DNA from: Nocardioides dokdonensis FR1436
GTDB taxonomy: Bacteria > Actinomycetota > Actinomycetes > Propionibacteriales > Nocardioidaceae
Length of the DNA: 64,000 bases
Assembly (NCBI RefSeq): GCF_001653335.1
Contig: NZ_CP015079.1
Location: forward strand, 496,001 to 560,000
Direction of reading: 5' to 3'
Part shown: in pieces, positions 41,874 through 49,095 of the stretch
Position numbering within the stretch: position 1 is the stretch's first letter
Layout of the letters: the number at the start of each line of letters is the position of its first letter
Program-made: the position numbers and the translations under genes
The notes under the pieces: model-generated
The model's input: only the letters and a program-made list of their open reading frames with translations
The model's database searches: none
Told to the model about the DNA's origin: nothing

Positions 41874-43139
41874 TCAGGCGATGCCGGTGGCGGCGAACGC
41901 AGCGTACGACGGCGCGATGGTCGCGGCCGGACGCACCGATCCCGCGACCGCGTCGAGGGTCTTGAGGCCGTGACCGGTGTTGATCACGACCGTCTCGAGC
42001 GAGGTGTCGAGCTGGCCGGTCTCGACGAGCTTGCGCAGCACCGCGACCGTGGTGCCGCCGGCGGTCTCGGTGAAGATGCCCTCGGTGCGCGCCAGGGACA
42101 CGATGCCTGCACGGACCTCGGCGTCGGTGACGTCCTCGACGGCTCCCCCGGTCTCCCGGCAGATGTCGAGGACGTAGATCCCGTCGGCGGGGTTGCCGAT
42201 GGCCAGGCTCTTGGCGATGGTGTCGGGCTTGACCGGACGGATCGCGTCGACCCCGCCCTTGTACGCCGTCGACACCGGCGAGCAGCCGGCGGCCTGGGCT
42301 CCGTAGATCTTGACCGGCTTGTCCTCGACGAGGCCCAGGTCGACGAGCTCGCGGAAGGCCTTGTGCACCTTGGTCAGCTGCGACCCGGAGGCGACCGGGA
42401 TGACGACCTGGTCGGGCAGGCGCCACCCGAGCTGCTCGGCGATCTCGTAGCCCAGGGTCTTGGAGCCCTCGGCGTAGAAGGGGCGCACGTTGACGTTGAC
42501 GAACGCCCACCCCTCCTCCTCCCCGGCGATCTCCGAGGCCAGCTTGTTGACGTCGTCGTAGTTGCCCTCGACCGCGACCAGCGAGTCGGTGAAGACCGCC
42601 GAGTTCACCTGCTTGGGCGTCTCGAGGTTGCTCGGGATGAAGACCACGGTCTTGAGCCCGGCGCGGGCGCCGGCTGCGGCCACCGCGTTGGCGAGGTTGC
42701 CGGTGCTCGGACATGCGAAGACCTTGGCCTTCAGCTCGACCGCCGCGCTCAGGGCGCAGGCCACGACCCGGTCCTTGAAGGAGTTGGTCGGGTTGGTGGA
42801 GTCGTCCTTGACCCACAGCTTGTCCAGGCCCAGCTCGGCGGCGAGGTTGCGCGCCTCGAGCAGGCGGGTGAAGCCCGGCTCCATGTTGGGGCTGGACTCG
42901 ATGTCGGACGGCACCGGCAGCAGGGCCTTGTAGCGCCAGATGTTGCTCGGGCCGGCCTCGATCTGCGCGCGGGTGACCGCGGGGAAGTCGTAGGCGACCT
43001 CGAGGGGGCCGAAGCACTCGATGCAGGCGTAGTGCGGGCCGAGCTCGACCCGGTGGCCGCACTCGCGGCACACCAGCCCGGTCGCGTGGCCGAACGCACC
43101 CTCGCGCAGGGTGGGCTTCTCGATGGTGACAGCGCTCAT
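41874..43139 (-). CDS. thrC: Threonine-synthase-family PLP enzyme (thrC or sulfur-transfer paralogue)
   Basis: A 421-residue fold type II PLP enzyme. The N-terminus has a zinc-ribbon pattern, C24-x2-C27 and C39-x2-C42 (LVCRECGH, ACIECFG). KDDSTNPTNSFKDRV contains the PLP lysine K122, [19 protein letters not shown] binds the PLP phosphate region, and VIPVASGSQLTKVHKA and TETAGGTTVAVLRKLVE follow. Threonine synthase converts O-phosphohomoserine to threonine. However, a SAM-I riboswitch controls this gene and a CysO carrier follows it, a setting for sulfur or methionine metabolism. Use of O-phosphohomoserine to make homocysteine is therefore a real alternative. The ATG has a strong AGGAGGAGGA site. 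Confidence 0.85.
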   Translation of the reverse strand: MSAVTIEKPTLREGAFGHATGLVCRECGHRVELGPHYACIECFGPLEVAYDFPAVTRAQIEAGPSNIWRYKALLPVPSDIESSPNMEPGFTRLLEARNLAAELGLDKLWVKDDSTNPTNSFKDRVVACALSAAVELKAKVFACPSTGNLANAVAAAGARAGLKTVVFIPSNLETPKQVNSAVFTDSLVAVEGNYDDVNKLASEIAGEEEGWAFVNVNVRPFYAEGSKTLGYEIAEQLGWRLPDQVVIPVASGSQLTKVHKAFRELVDLGLVEDKPVKIYGAQAAGCSPVSTAYKGGVDAIRPVKPDTIAKSLAIGNPADGIYVLDICRETGGAVEDVTDAEVRAGIVSLARTEGIFTETAGGTTVAVLRKLVETGQLDTSLETVVINTGHGLKTLDAVAGSVRPAATIAPSYAAFAATGIA

Positions 43140-43152
43140 GACAGTCCTCCTC

Positions 43153-43311
43153 CTCATCTTCCCCGGGCGTCCTTCGCACCGGGCCGGATGTAGCACCGTT
43201 TCCACGAACCGCTGTCGCAGGCGGGCCGCAGGTGCGGACCGCCCGGTGGGCGGAGGATCGTGGCGGTTGCCGGGACGTCGACGGGCCGTTCCCTCAGTCC
43301 CTCTTGATGAG
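43153..43311 (-). ncRNA. SAM-I (S-box) riboswitch upstream of thrC-cysO
   Basis: On the minus strand the leader starts CUCAUCAAGAGGG, continues with GAGGGA (43290-43295), GGCCC (43283-43287) and CGGCAACC (43265-43272), and later GGUGCGAA. It closes with GAUGAG, which pairs exactly with the opening CUCAUC as stem P1 (43306-43311 with 43153-43158). These conserved blocks, in this order, are those of the S-box aptamer. The 3' P1 strand abuts the ribosome site of thrC, so control is probably at translation: SAM binding stabilises P1 and limits access to the purine-rich site. Confidence 0.9.
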
Positions 43312-43320
43312 CTGCGGACC

Positions 43321-43326
43321 ACTGTA
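43321..43326 (-). promoter_or_regulatory. -10 element of the SAM riboswitch-thrC-cysO transcript
   Basis: Minus strand TACAGT. A start seven bases downstream (near 43314) would fall just ahead of the riboswitch P1 stem. Confidence 0.5.
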
Positions 43327-43388
43327 CGGGTCACGTGTCTCGACACGCGAAACGAACGTCCGCGATGTGGACACCCGAGGGGCAGGGG

Positions 43389-44234
43389 TCAGGCGCGCCG
43401 CGCTGCGGCGTCGGCCGTCAGCTCCCGGAGGAGGTCGAGCACCTCGTCGGGTCCCGCGACGACGACGTCGGCGCGCTCGACCAGGGCCTGCTGCTCGGAG
43501 GAGGACACCGCCACCAGCAGCGTCGCGAGTCCGGTCTGCCCGTGCGTGGCGACCGCCTCGAAGGCCTCGACGTCGCCGAGGTCGTCACCGGCGTAGAGGA
43601 AGCCACCGGCGCCGAGCTCGGAGACGAGGGCGTCCACGGCCTGCCCCTTGTGCATGCCCGGCGAGCGCACCTCCAGCACGCTGCGCCCCGGCTCGACGAC
43701 GAGGTGGTGGGCGCGGGCCAGGTCGCCGACCGGGCCCTCGAGCCGCTGGAAGGCGGCCTCGGGGTCCGCGAGCCGCCGGGTGTGCACGGCCACCGCGAGT
43801 CCCTTGGCCTCGACCCACGCGTCGGCCGCGTCCGCGGCGCGCAGCACCTGGGGCAGCTCGCGCTCGAAGGAGGCCAGCCCGGCGGGCGGTCGCGGGGAGA
43901 CGATGCGACGCTGCGCCGAGGACCAGCGCTCGTTGCCGTACTGACCGAAGACGTAGAGGTCCTTGCCGGCCGCGTGCACCGCGTCGGCGAGCTCCTCGAG
44001 CCCGCCGAGGTCGAGCGCCTGGCGGGCCGGCCGACCGGTCACCACGGCGACCGCGCGCACCTGCCCGGCCAGCGCGACGAGCACGTCGGCGGCGTCGGGG
44101 TGGATGTGCGCGCGCTCGGGGTCGTCGACGATCGGGGCCAGCGTGCCGTCGAAGTCGAGACCGATCACGCTGTCGGCGGCCGCGCGCACGAGGGCGGCGT
44201 ACCGACCCTCGGCCGCGGCGGAGGCGAACTGCAT
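43389..44234 (-). CDS. otsB: Trehalose-6-phosphate phosphatase
   Basis: A 281-residue HAD-family enzyme that removes phosphate from trehalose 6-phosphate to give trehalose. Motif I is VIGLDFDGTLAPIVDDPERA with the nucleophile aspartate, motif II is VAVVTGRPARQALDLGG, and LYVFGQYGNERW and MHKGQAVDALVSELGAGGFLYAGDDLGDVEAFEAV (motifs III-IV) follow. The synthase gene otsA is about 2 kb away on the other strand, so the two steps are neighbours but not an operon. It is eight bases from the LytR_C gene on the same strand. Confidence 0.93.
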   Translation of the reverse strand: MQFASAAAEGRYAALVRAAADSVIGLDFDGTLAPIVDDPERAHIHPDAADVLVALAGQVRAVAVVTGRPARQALDLGGLEELADAVHAAGKDLYVFGQYGNERWSSAQRRIVSPRPPAGLASFERELPQVLRAADAADAWVEAKGLAVAVHTRRLADPEAAFQRLEGPVGDLARAHHLVVEPGRSVLEVRSPGMHKGQAVDALVSELGAGGFLYAGDDLGDVEAFEAVATHGQTGLATLLVAVSSSEQQALVERADVVVAGPDEVLDLLRELTADAAARRA

Positions 44235-44242
44235 CGCAGGCG

Positions 44243-44746
44243 TCAGTCGAGCTCGCCGGTGAGGATCAGGGTCAGCCGGTCGAGCTTCATGGCCCCGGTG
44301 GCCTCGAGGGTGCGGTCGATGCCGAGGTCGAGCGCCAGCAGCTCGGCGGCCCGCTCCAGCTTCGGCGGGTAGTAGACGGTGGTGGCGGGCACGGTGCCGT
44401 ACCAGTTGTCCTCGCCCACGACCTGCCAGCCCGCGCCGGTCACGCGCTGCGCGGCCCGTCCGGCGAGCCCGGTGATGGAGGAGTTGTTGTAGACCTCGAC
44501 GTAGACCTGGCCGCGCTTGATCGCGGGCGCCGGCTTCTTGGTCGGCTTCGGCTTCGGGGGCTTGGTCTCCGCGGCCGGCGAGGTGGTGTCCTCGACCGAC
44601 TCACGGGCCGCGGGGGTGATCTCGCGCTCGGTCGGCTCGCTGCCCTGGGTGGCCACGAAGGCGAAGGCGGCCATCGCGACCGCGACGATCGAGAGGATCA
44701 CGACGGGGGACGGCAGGACGGTCCCGCGCTCGGTGCGTGCGCGCAC
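44243..44746 (-). CDS. Membrane-anchored LytR_C domain protein
   Basis: A 167-residue protein. One N-terminal membrane segment (PSPVVILSIVAVAMAAFAFVAT) is followed by a Lys/Pro-rich stretch (KPPKPKPTKKPAPAIKRG). A LytR C-terminal domain follows, containing VYVEVYNNSSITGLAGRAAQRVTGAGWQVVGEDNWYG and TTVYYPPKLERAAELLALDLG. The domain is found alone or at the end of LytR-CpsA-Psr cell-wall polymer ligases. It probably acts at the outer face of the membrane near the cell wall. The GTG starts five bases after the DUF3263 gene ends. Confidence 0.85.
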   Translation of the reverse strand: MRARTERGTVLPSPVVILSIVAVAMAAFAFVATQGSEPTEREITPAARESVEDTTSPAAETKPPKPKPTKKPAPAIKRGQVYVEVYNNSSITGLAGRAAQRVTGAGWQVVGEDNWYGTVPATTVYYPPKLERAAELLALDLGIDRTLEATGAMKLDRLTLILTGELD

Positions 44747-44751
44747 GGGGC

Positions 44752-45051
44752 TCAGAGCTCGAAACCGAGCCGGCGCGCGGAGCGCTGGCGCTGGCGGGCG
44801 GCCCGGAGGCGGCGCAGGCGACGGACGAGCAGCGGGTCGGCCTCGAGGGCCTCCGGCTTGTCGATGAGGGCGTTGAGGACCTGGTAGTACCGCGTGGAGC
44901 TCATGTCGAACTTCTCGCGCACGGCCGCCTCCTTGGCGCCGGCGTACTTCCACCACTGGCGCTCGAACTCCAGGATCTGGCTGTCCCGCTCGCTCAGGAC
45001 GGGCGTCTCGATGACGGGCTGGGCGTGGGCGGCGTCCCGCTGGGGCTCCAT
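44752..45051 (-). CDS. DUF3263 protein
   Basis: A 99-residue basic protein, an actinobacterial marker family. LSERDSQILEFERQWWKYAGAKEAAVREKFDMSSTRYYQVLNALIDKPEALEADPLLVRRLRRLR is the full DUF3263 pattern. The segment from KEAAVREKF to YYQVLN looks like a helix-turn-helix, so DNA binding is plausible. It is encoded first in a run with LytR_C and otsB. A minus-strand TACGAT at 45099-45104 may be its -10, giving a leader of about 40 nt. Confidence 0.85.
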   Translation of the reverse strand: MEPQRDAAHAQPVIETPVLSERDSQILEFERQWWKYAGAKEAAVREKFDMSSTRYYQVLNALIDKPEALEADPLLVRRLRRLRAARQRQRSARRLGFEL

Positions 45052-45098
45052 GCGGCATCTCCCGACTGGGCTGGTACGTGGTGGGTGGGCTGCAGGCC

Positions 45099-45104
45099 AT
45101 CGTA
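45099..45104 (-). promoter_or_regulatory. Putative -10 element of the DUF3263-LytR_C-otsB run
   Basis: Minus strand TACGAT, about 47 bases before the ATG at 45051. A GACACG is located 18 bases upstream as a possible -35. Confidence 0.35.
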
Positions 45105-45174
45105 GACGCAGGGAACTACACCCGTGTCATTAGTGGCGGCGTGTCTGCTCCCCCTCCCGGGCGACCCACCGCCC

Positions 45175-45180
45175 TAGGGT
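45175..45180 (+). promoter_or_regulatory. -10 element, leaderless Gfo/Idh gene
   Basis: TAGGGT, then seven bases, then the ATG at 45188. Confidence 0.55.
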
Positions 45181-45187
45181 GGCCCGC

Positions 45188-46228
45188 ATGCGAACGGTGC
45201 GCTGGGGCTTCCTCGCCACGGGCAAGGTCGCACGCACCGTGGCGGCCGACCTCGCCCTCGTGCCCGGGTCGGAGCTGGTGGCCGTGGGCGCACGTCGCCT
45301 CGAGTCGGCCCGGGCGTTCGTCGACGCCCACGCGCCCTCCGCCCGCGCCCACGCGTCGTACGCCGCCCTGGTCGCGGACCCCGAGGTCGACGTCGTCTAC
45401 ATCGCCTCCCCGCACGCGCTGCACCTCGAGCACGCCCGGATGGCGTTCGAGGCCGGCAAGCACGTGCTGTGCGAGAAGCCCGTGACCCTCGACCTGGCCG
45501 ACGCCCAGGAGATGGTGCGTCTGGCCGGCCGGCACGACCGGTTCCTGATGGAGGCGATGTGGACCGCGTGCCACCCGGTGGTGGTCGAGCTCGCCGACCG
45601 GGTCCGCTCGGGGGAGCTGGGCACCCCGCGCACCCTGCGCGCCGAGCTGGGCTTCCGCGTCGACGCCGCCCCCGACGACCGGTTGCTCGACCCGGCGCTC
45701 GGCGCCTCCGCGCTGCTCGACATGGGGATCTACCCGCTCACCTTCGCCCACCTCCTGCTCGGCGCCCCCGACCGGCTCAGCGCCGAGGCCGTCCTCTCGG
45801 AGCGCGGCACCGACCTCGACGTCACCGTGCTGGGCCGCTACCCCGGAGGGGTGCTCGCCACCCTCTCGGCGTCGATGACCTCCTGGTCGGACCGCTCCGC
45901 CGCGCTGGCCACCGATCTCGGCCACGTCCACCTCGAGGGCGACTTCCACCACCCCGAGGCCGCCGTCTTCGTGCCGCACGGCCCCAGCGGGCCGGGCGAA
46001 CCGGTGCGGATCACGGGACGGGAGCCGGTCCTGGGTGCGGGCTACGGGAACGAGGTCGCCGAGGTGGCCCGGTGCGTGCGCGAGGGGCTGCGGGAGAGCC
46101 CGATGGTCCCCCACGCCCGCACGCTGGCGGTGCTGGCCCAGCTCGACGACGTACGCCGCCTGATCGGGGTCACCTTCCCCGCCCGGCCCCCGACCCCGGG
46201 TCCCCTCCTCCCGGGCGACCCGAGGTGA
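45188..46228 (+). CDS. Gfo/Idh/MocA-family NAD(P)-dependent oxidoreductase
   Basis: A 346-residue enzyme. The Rossmann part is WGFLATGKVARTVAADL with VYIASPHALHLEHARMAFEAGKHVLCEKPVTLD, where EKP holds the catalytic lysine. The C-terminal domain starts near FLMEAMWTACHPVV, and GASALLDMGIYPLTFAHLLLG has the conserved DMGIY. It resembles trans-dihydrobenzenediol- or glucose-fructose-type dehydrogenases that act on cyclic polyols or sugars, but the substrate is unknown. The start at 45188 is preferred over an in-frame upstream codon because of the TAGGGT -10. otsA starts 26 bases after it ends, with its own -10. Confidence 0.87.
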   Translation: MRTVRWGFLATGKVARTVAADLALVPGSELVAVGARRLESARAFVDAHAPSARAHASYAALVADPEVDVVYIASPHALHLEHARMAFEAGKHVLCEKPVTLDLADAQEMVRLAGRHDRFLMEAMWTACHPVVVELADRVRSGELGTPRTLRAELGFRVDAAPDDRLLDPALGASALLDMGIYPLTFAHLLLGAPDRLSAEAVLSERGTDLDVTVLGRYPGGVLATLSASMTSWSDRSAALATDLGHVHLEGDFHHPEAAVFVPHGPSGPGEPVRITGREPVLGAGYGNEVAEVARCVREGLRESPMVPHARTLAVLAQLDDVRRLIGVTFPARPPTPGPLLPGDPR

Positions 46229-46240
46229 GGCGGCGCGGCC

Positions 46241-46246
46241 TAGGGT
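46241..46246 (+). promoter_or_regulatory. -10 element, leaderless otsA
   Basis: TAGGGT, then seven bases, then the GTG at 46254. It overlaps an earlier in-frame GTG at 46245, which the -10 makes an unlikely start. Confidence 0.55.
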
Positions 46247-46253
46247 GAGTCCC

Positions 46254-47678
46254 GTGTCCTACGACCTCGTGATCGTCGCCAACCGGCTCCCGGTGGACCG
46301 GGTGGTGCTGCCCGACGGGTCCAAGGGCTGGCGCACCTCCCCCGGTGGCCTGGTGACCGCCATCGAGCCGGTGATGCGGGCCAACCACGGCGTGTGGATC
46401 GGCTGGCCGGGCGGCACCGACCAGGACCTCCAGCCGTTCGAGCACGACGGCCTCGAGCTGTTCCCGATGACGATGAGCGCCGATGAGATCGAGGGCTTCT
46501 ACGAGGGGTTCTCCAACGGCACCCTGTGGCCGCTCTACCACGACCTGATCGCCAAGCCGGAGTTCCACCGCGAGTGGTGGGACTCCTACGTCGCGGTCAA
46601 CCAGCGCTTCGCCGAGACGGCCGCCTCGCTGGCCGCCGAGGGCGCGACCGTGTGGGTGCACGACTACCAGCTCCAGCTGGTGCCGCAGATGCTGCGTGAC
46701 CTGCGTCCCGACCTGCGCATCGGCTTCTACCTGCACATCCCCTTCCCGCCCGGCGAGCTGTTCCAGCAGCTGCCCTGGCGCCGCCAGGTCCTCGAGGGTC
46801 TCCTGGGCGCCGACCTGGTCGGCTTCCAGATGCCGGGCGGTGCGCAGAACTTCGTGCGCCTGGTGCGCCAGCGGGTCGGGCACAAGACGCACCGCGACCT
46901 GGTCTACCTGCCCGACGGGCGGACCGTGCGCGCGCGGGCGTTCCCGATCTCGATCGACGCGGGCGGCTTCGAGGAGCTGGCCCGCTCGGAGCCGGTGGCG
47001 CAGCGCTCCGCGGAGATCCGGGAGGCCCTCGGCAACCCGCGCAAGATCTTCCTGGGCATCGACCGACTCGACTACACCAAGGGCATCTACGCGCGGCTGC
47101 GCGCCTTCAGCGAGCTGATCAAGGACGGCCACTTCGACGTCGAGGACGCCGTCTTCGTGCAGGTGGCGGTGCCCAGCCGCGAGCAGGTCGAGCAGTACCG
47201 CATCCTGCGCGACGAGATCGACCGCCTCGTGGGCCGCATCAACGGCGACCTCGGTCGGATCGGTCGCCCTGCGATCTCGTACCTGCACTCCTCCTACCCG
47301 CGCGAGGAGATGGCCGCGCTATACCGCACCGCCGACGTCATGGTCGTCACGCCCTACCGCGACGGCATGAACCTGGTCGCCAAGGAGTACGTCGCCTGCC
47401 GCTTCAACGACGACGGCGCGCTGGTGCTCTCGGAGTTCGCGGGGGCCGCCGACGAGCTGCGCCAGGCGTGGTTGGTCAACCCCTACGACATCAACGGCAT
47501 GAAGTCGGCGCTGCTCGAGGCCTACCAGGCCGAGGACAAGGAGACGCGGCGACGGATGAAGGCGATGCGCCGCACCGTCACCCAGCACGACGTCGCCGCC
47601 TGGGCGGACTCCTTCATGACCGAGCTGTCCGACGTCGGCACCCACGGCAAGGCGGTCCGTCCCGCCCACCGGTCCTGA
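46254..47678 (+). CDS. otsA: Trehalose-6-phosphate synthase
   Basis: A 474-residue GT20 glycosyltransferase that joins UDP- or ADP-glucose to glucose 6-phosphate. [20 protein letters not shown] is the conserved opening. [42 protein letters not shown] and [20 protein letters not shown] are OtsA signatures. [19 protein letters not shown] holds the nucleotide-sugar loop. The start GTG is set by TAGGGT seven bases earlier. Together with otsB at 43389 it provides the OtsAB trehalose route, an osmoprotectant pathway that complements the nearby solute transporter. Confidence 0.95.
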   Translation: MSYDLVIVANRLPVDRVVLPDGSKGWRTSPGGLVTAIEPVMRANHGVWIGWPGGTDQDLQPFEHDGLELFPMTMSADEIEGFYEGFSNGTLWPLYHDLIAKPEFHREWWDSYVAVNQRFAETAASLAAEGATVWVHDYQLQLVPQMLRDLRPDLRIGFYLHIPFPPGELFQQLPWRRQVLEGLLGADLVGFQMPGGAQNFVRLVRQRVGHKTHRDLVYLPDGRTVRARAFPISIDAGGFEELARSEPVAQRSAEIREALGNPRKIFLGIDRLDYTKGIYARLRAFSELIKDGHFDVEDAVFVQVAVPSREQVEQYRILRDEIDRLVGRINGDLGRIGRPAISYLHSSYPREEMAALYRTADVMVVTPYRDGMNLVAKEYVACRFNDDGALVLSEFAGAADELRQAWLVNPYDINGMKSALLEAYQAEDKETRRRMKAMRRTVTQHDVAAWADSFMTELSDVGTHGKAVRPAHRS

Positions 47679-47762
47679 GCACCCGTCCCAGCACGCGGTC
47701 AGGGCGGCGCCGCCACCGTAACCCCGGGCACCCGCGGTAGTTTGCGGGGCAGGAGGTGGATC

Positions 47763-49055
47763 GTGGACCTGATCCCCAAGCCCGACCAGCTGGTATCGGC
47801 TGCCAGCAACGTGGCGCACAAGGTGCTCTACGGCGGCATCGCCGACCTGCGACCCATGCCGCGCACCCTCATCGACGAGGGGGAGCTGCGCGAGGTCTAC
47901 CACTACCGGCCCGTCGCCACGACCCGTCAGGTGGGCGACCCGGTGCTGCTCGTCACCCCGTTGGCCGCACCGTCGACCTGCTACGACCTGCGCCGCGGTT
48001 GCTCGCTGGTCCAGCACTTCGTCACCGAGGGCCGACCCACCTACCTGGTGGAGTACGGCGAGGTGTCCTTCCGCAACCGCAACCTCGGCATGGAGCACTG
48101 GATCGACGACGTCGTGCCGACCGCGATCCGCGAGGTCTCCGCGCACGCCGGCGGCCGCCCGGTGCACGTGGTCGGCTGGAGCCTCGGCGGCATCTTCGCG
48201 ATGCTCACCTCCGCGGACTCCCCCGACCTGCCGATCGCCTCGCTCACCGTCGTCGGCTCGCCGATCGACGTGTCCCTGGTGCCGATCGTGGCGCCGCTGC
48301 GGCCCCTGCTGCAGCTCAACCCCCTGGCCGGGCGGGGCGCGGTCACCCGCGCCTACCAGGCGATGGGCGGGGCCCCGAAGCCGCTGGTGAAGTGGGCCTT
48401 CCAGCTCTCGTCGTTCCAGAAGCTGATCACCAAGCCGCTCGCCATCACCACCCACCTCGACGACTCCGAGTTCCTCGCCCAGATCGAGGCCGTCGACCGA
48501 TTCACCGCGGGCATGATCGCCTACCCGGGCCGCACGTTCGGGCAGCTCTACCACCGCTTCGTCAAGGGCAACGTCCTCAAGGGCGGGCGGTTCGAACTCG
48601 ACGACCGCACCATCGACCTCAAGCGGATCACGGTGCCCGTGCTGGTCTTCGGCGGCGCCTCCGACGGGATCGCCCCGGTCCCGGCGGTCAAGGCCCTCGT
48701 GCCGCTGCTCGAGGGCTCGCAGGAGGTGCGCTTCGAGATCGTCCCCGGGGGCCACCTCGGGATGCTGACCGGTCGCGCCGCACGCGGGACGACGTGGAAG
48801 GTGCTGGACGAGTGGATCGCGCAGTGGTCCACCCCGGTCGAGGGGCCGGCTCCGCGCAAGCGGGCGGCCGCGAGGAAGTCGGCCCCGGCGAAGAAGTCTG
48901 CGGCGAAGAAGTCTGCGACCAAGAAGGCCCCGACCAAGAAGGCCCCGACCAAGAAGTCAGCGGCCCGCACGGCGCCGACCCCGGACCAGACGGCGATCGG
49001 TTCCAACCCCCAGCGCCGCTACGGATCCGAGGGGTCGCGCCAGCTGTCGCGCTGA
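47763..49055 (+). CDS. PhaC-like alpha/beta hydrolase with histone-H1-like C-terminal tail
   Basis: A 430-residue protein. The first 355 residues are an alpha/beta hydrolase related to class III polyhydroxyalkanoate synthases and depolymerases: VLLVTPLAAPSTCYDLRRGCSLVQHFV, VHVVGWSLGGIFAML with the GxSxG nucleophile, VLVFGGASDGIAPVPAV with the acid, and IVPGGHLGML with the histidine. The nucleophile is Ser, whereas PHA synthases have Cys, so hydrolysis or acyl transfer is more likely than polymerisation. The last 75 residues are Lys/Ala/Pro-rich (KSAAKKSATKKAPTKKAPTK), like histone H1 and the tail of the phasin PhaF. The GTG follows AGGAGG with a suitable spacer. Confidence 0.8.
   Translation: MDLIPKPDQLVSAASNVAHKVLYGGIADLRPMPRTLIDEGELREVYHYRPVATTRQVGDPVLLVTPLAAPSTCYDLRRGCSLVQHFVTEGRPTYLVEYGEVSFRNRNLGMEHWIDDVVPTAIREVSAHAGGRPVHVVGWSLGGIFAMLTSADSPDLPIASLTVVGSPIDVSLVPIVAPLRPLLQLNPLAGRGAVTRAYQAMGGAPKPLVKWAFQLSSFQKLITKPLAITTHLDDSEFLAQIEAVDRFTAGMIAYPGRTFGQLYHRFVKGNVLKGGRFELDDRTIDLKRITVPVLVFGGASDGIAPVPAVKALVPLLEGSQEVRFEIVPGGHLGMLTGRAARGTTWKVLDEWIAQWSTPVEGPAPRKRAAARKSAPAKKSAAKKSATKKAPTKKAPTKKSAARTAPTPDQTAIGSNPQRRYGSEGSRQLSR
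48857..48970 (+). repeat. Repeat encoding the Lys-Lys-Ala-Pro/Ser tail
   Basis: The tail is built from near-identical 15- and 18-base units centred on AAGAAG, including two adjacent copies encoding KKAPT. It is part of the hydrolase gene and is in frame throughout. Confidence 0.7.
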
Positions 49056-49082
49056 AGTCCTGACGGGCCGGGCGGGGGCCGC

Positions 49083-49088
49083 TAGCCT
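49083..49088 (+). promoter_or_regulatory. -10 element, leaderless MFS-decarboxylase operon
   Basis: TAGCCT, then seven bases, then the ATG at 49096. Confidence 0.55.
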
Positions 49089-49095
49089 GCCCGGC

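Noticed and set aside
41581..43139. Annotating the ThrC-like enzyme as CysM cysteine synthase
   Set aside because: The zinc-ribbon N-terminus, length and motifs are those of threonine synthase; the CysO link is reported as a finding instead.
43153..43311. Cobalamin riboswitch or T-box in front of thrC
   Set aside because: No B12 box or T-box motif is present; the conserved blocks and P1 pairing fit SAM-I.
47763..49055. Class III PHA synthase
   Set aside because: The nucleophile motif is GWSLGG with serine, whereas PHA synthases have cysteine at this position.
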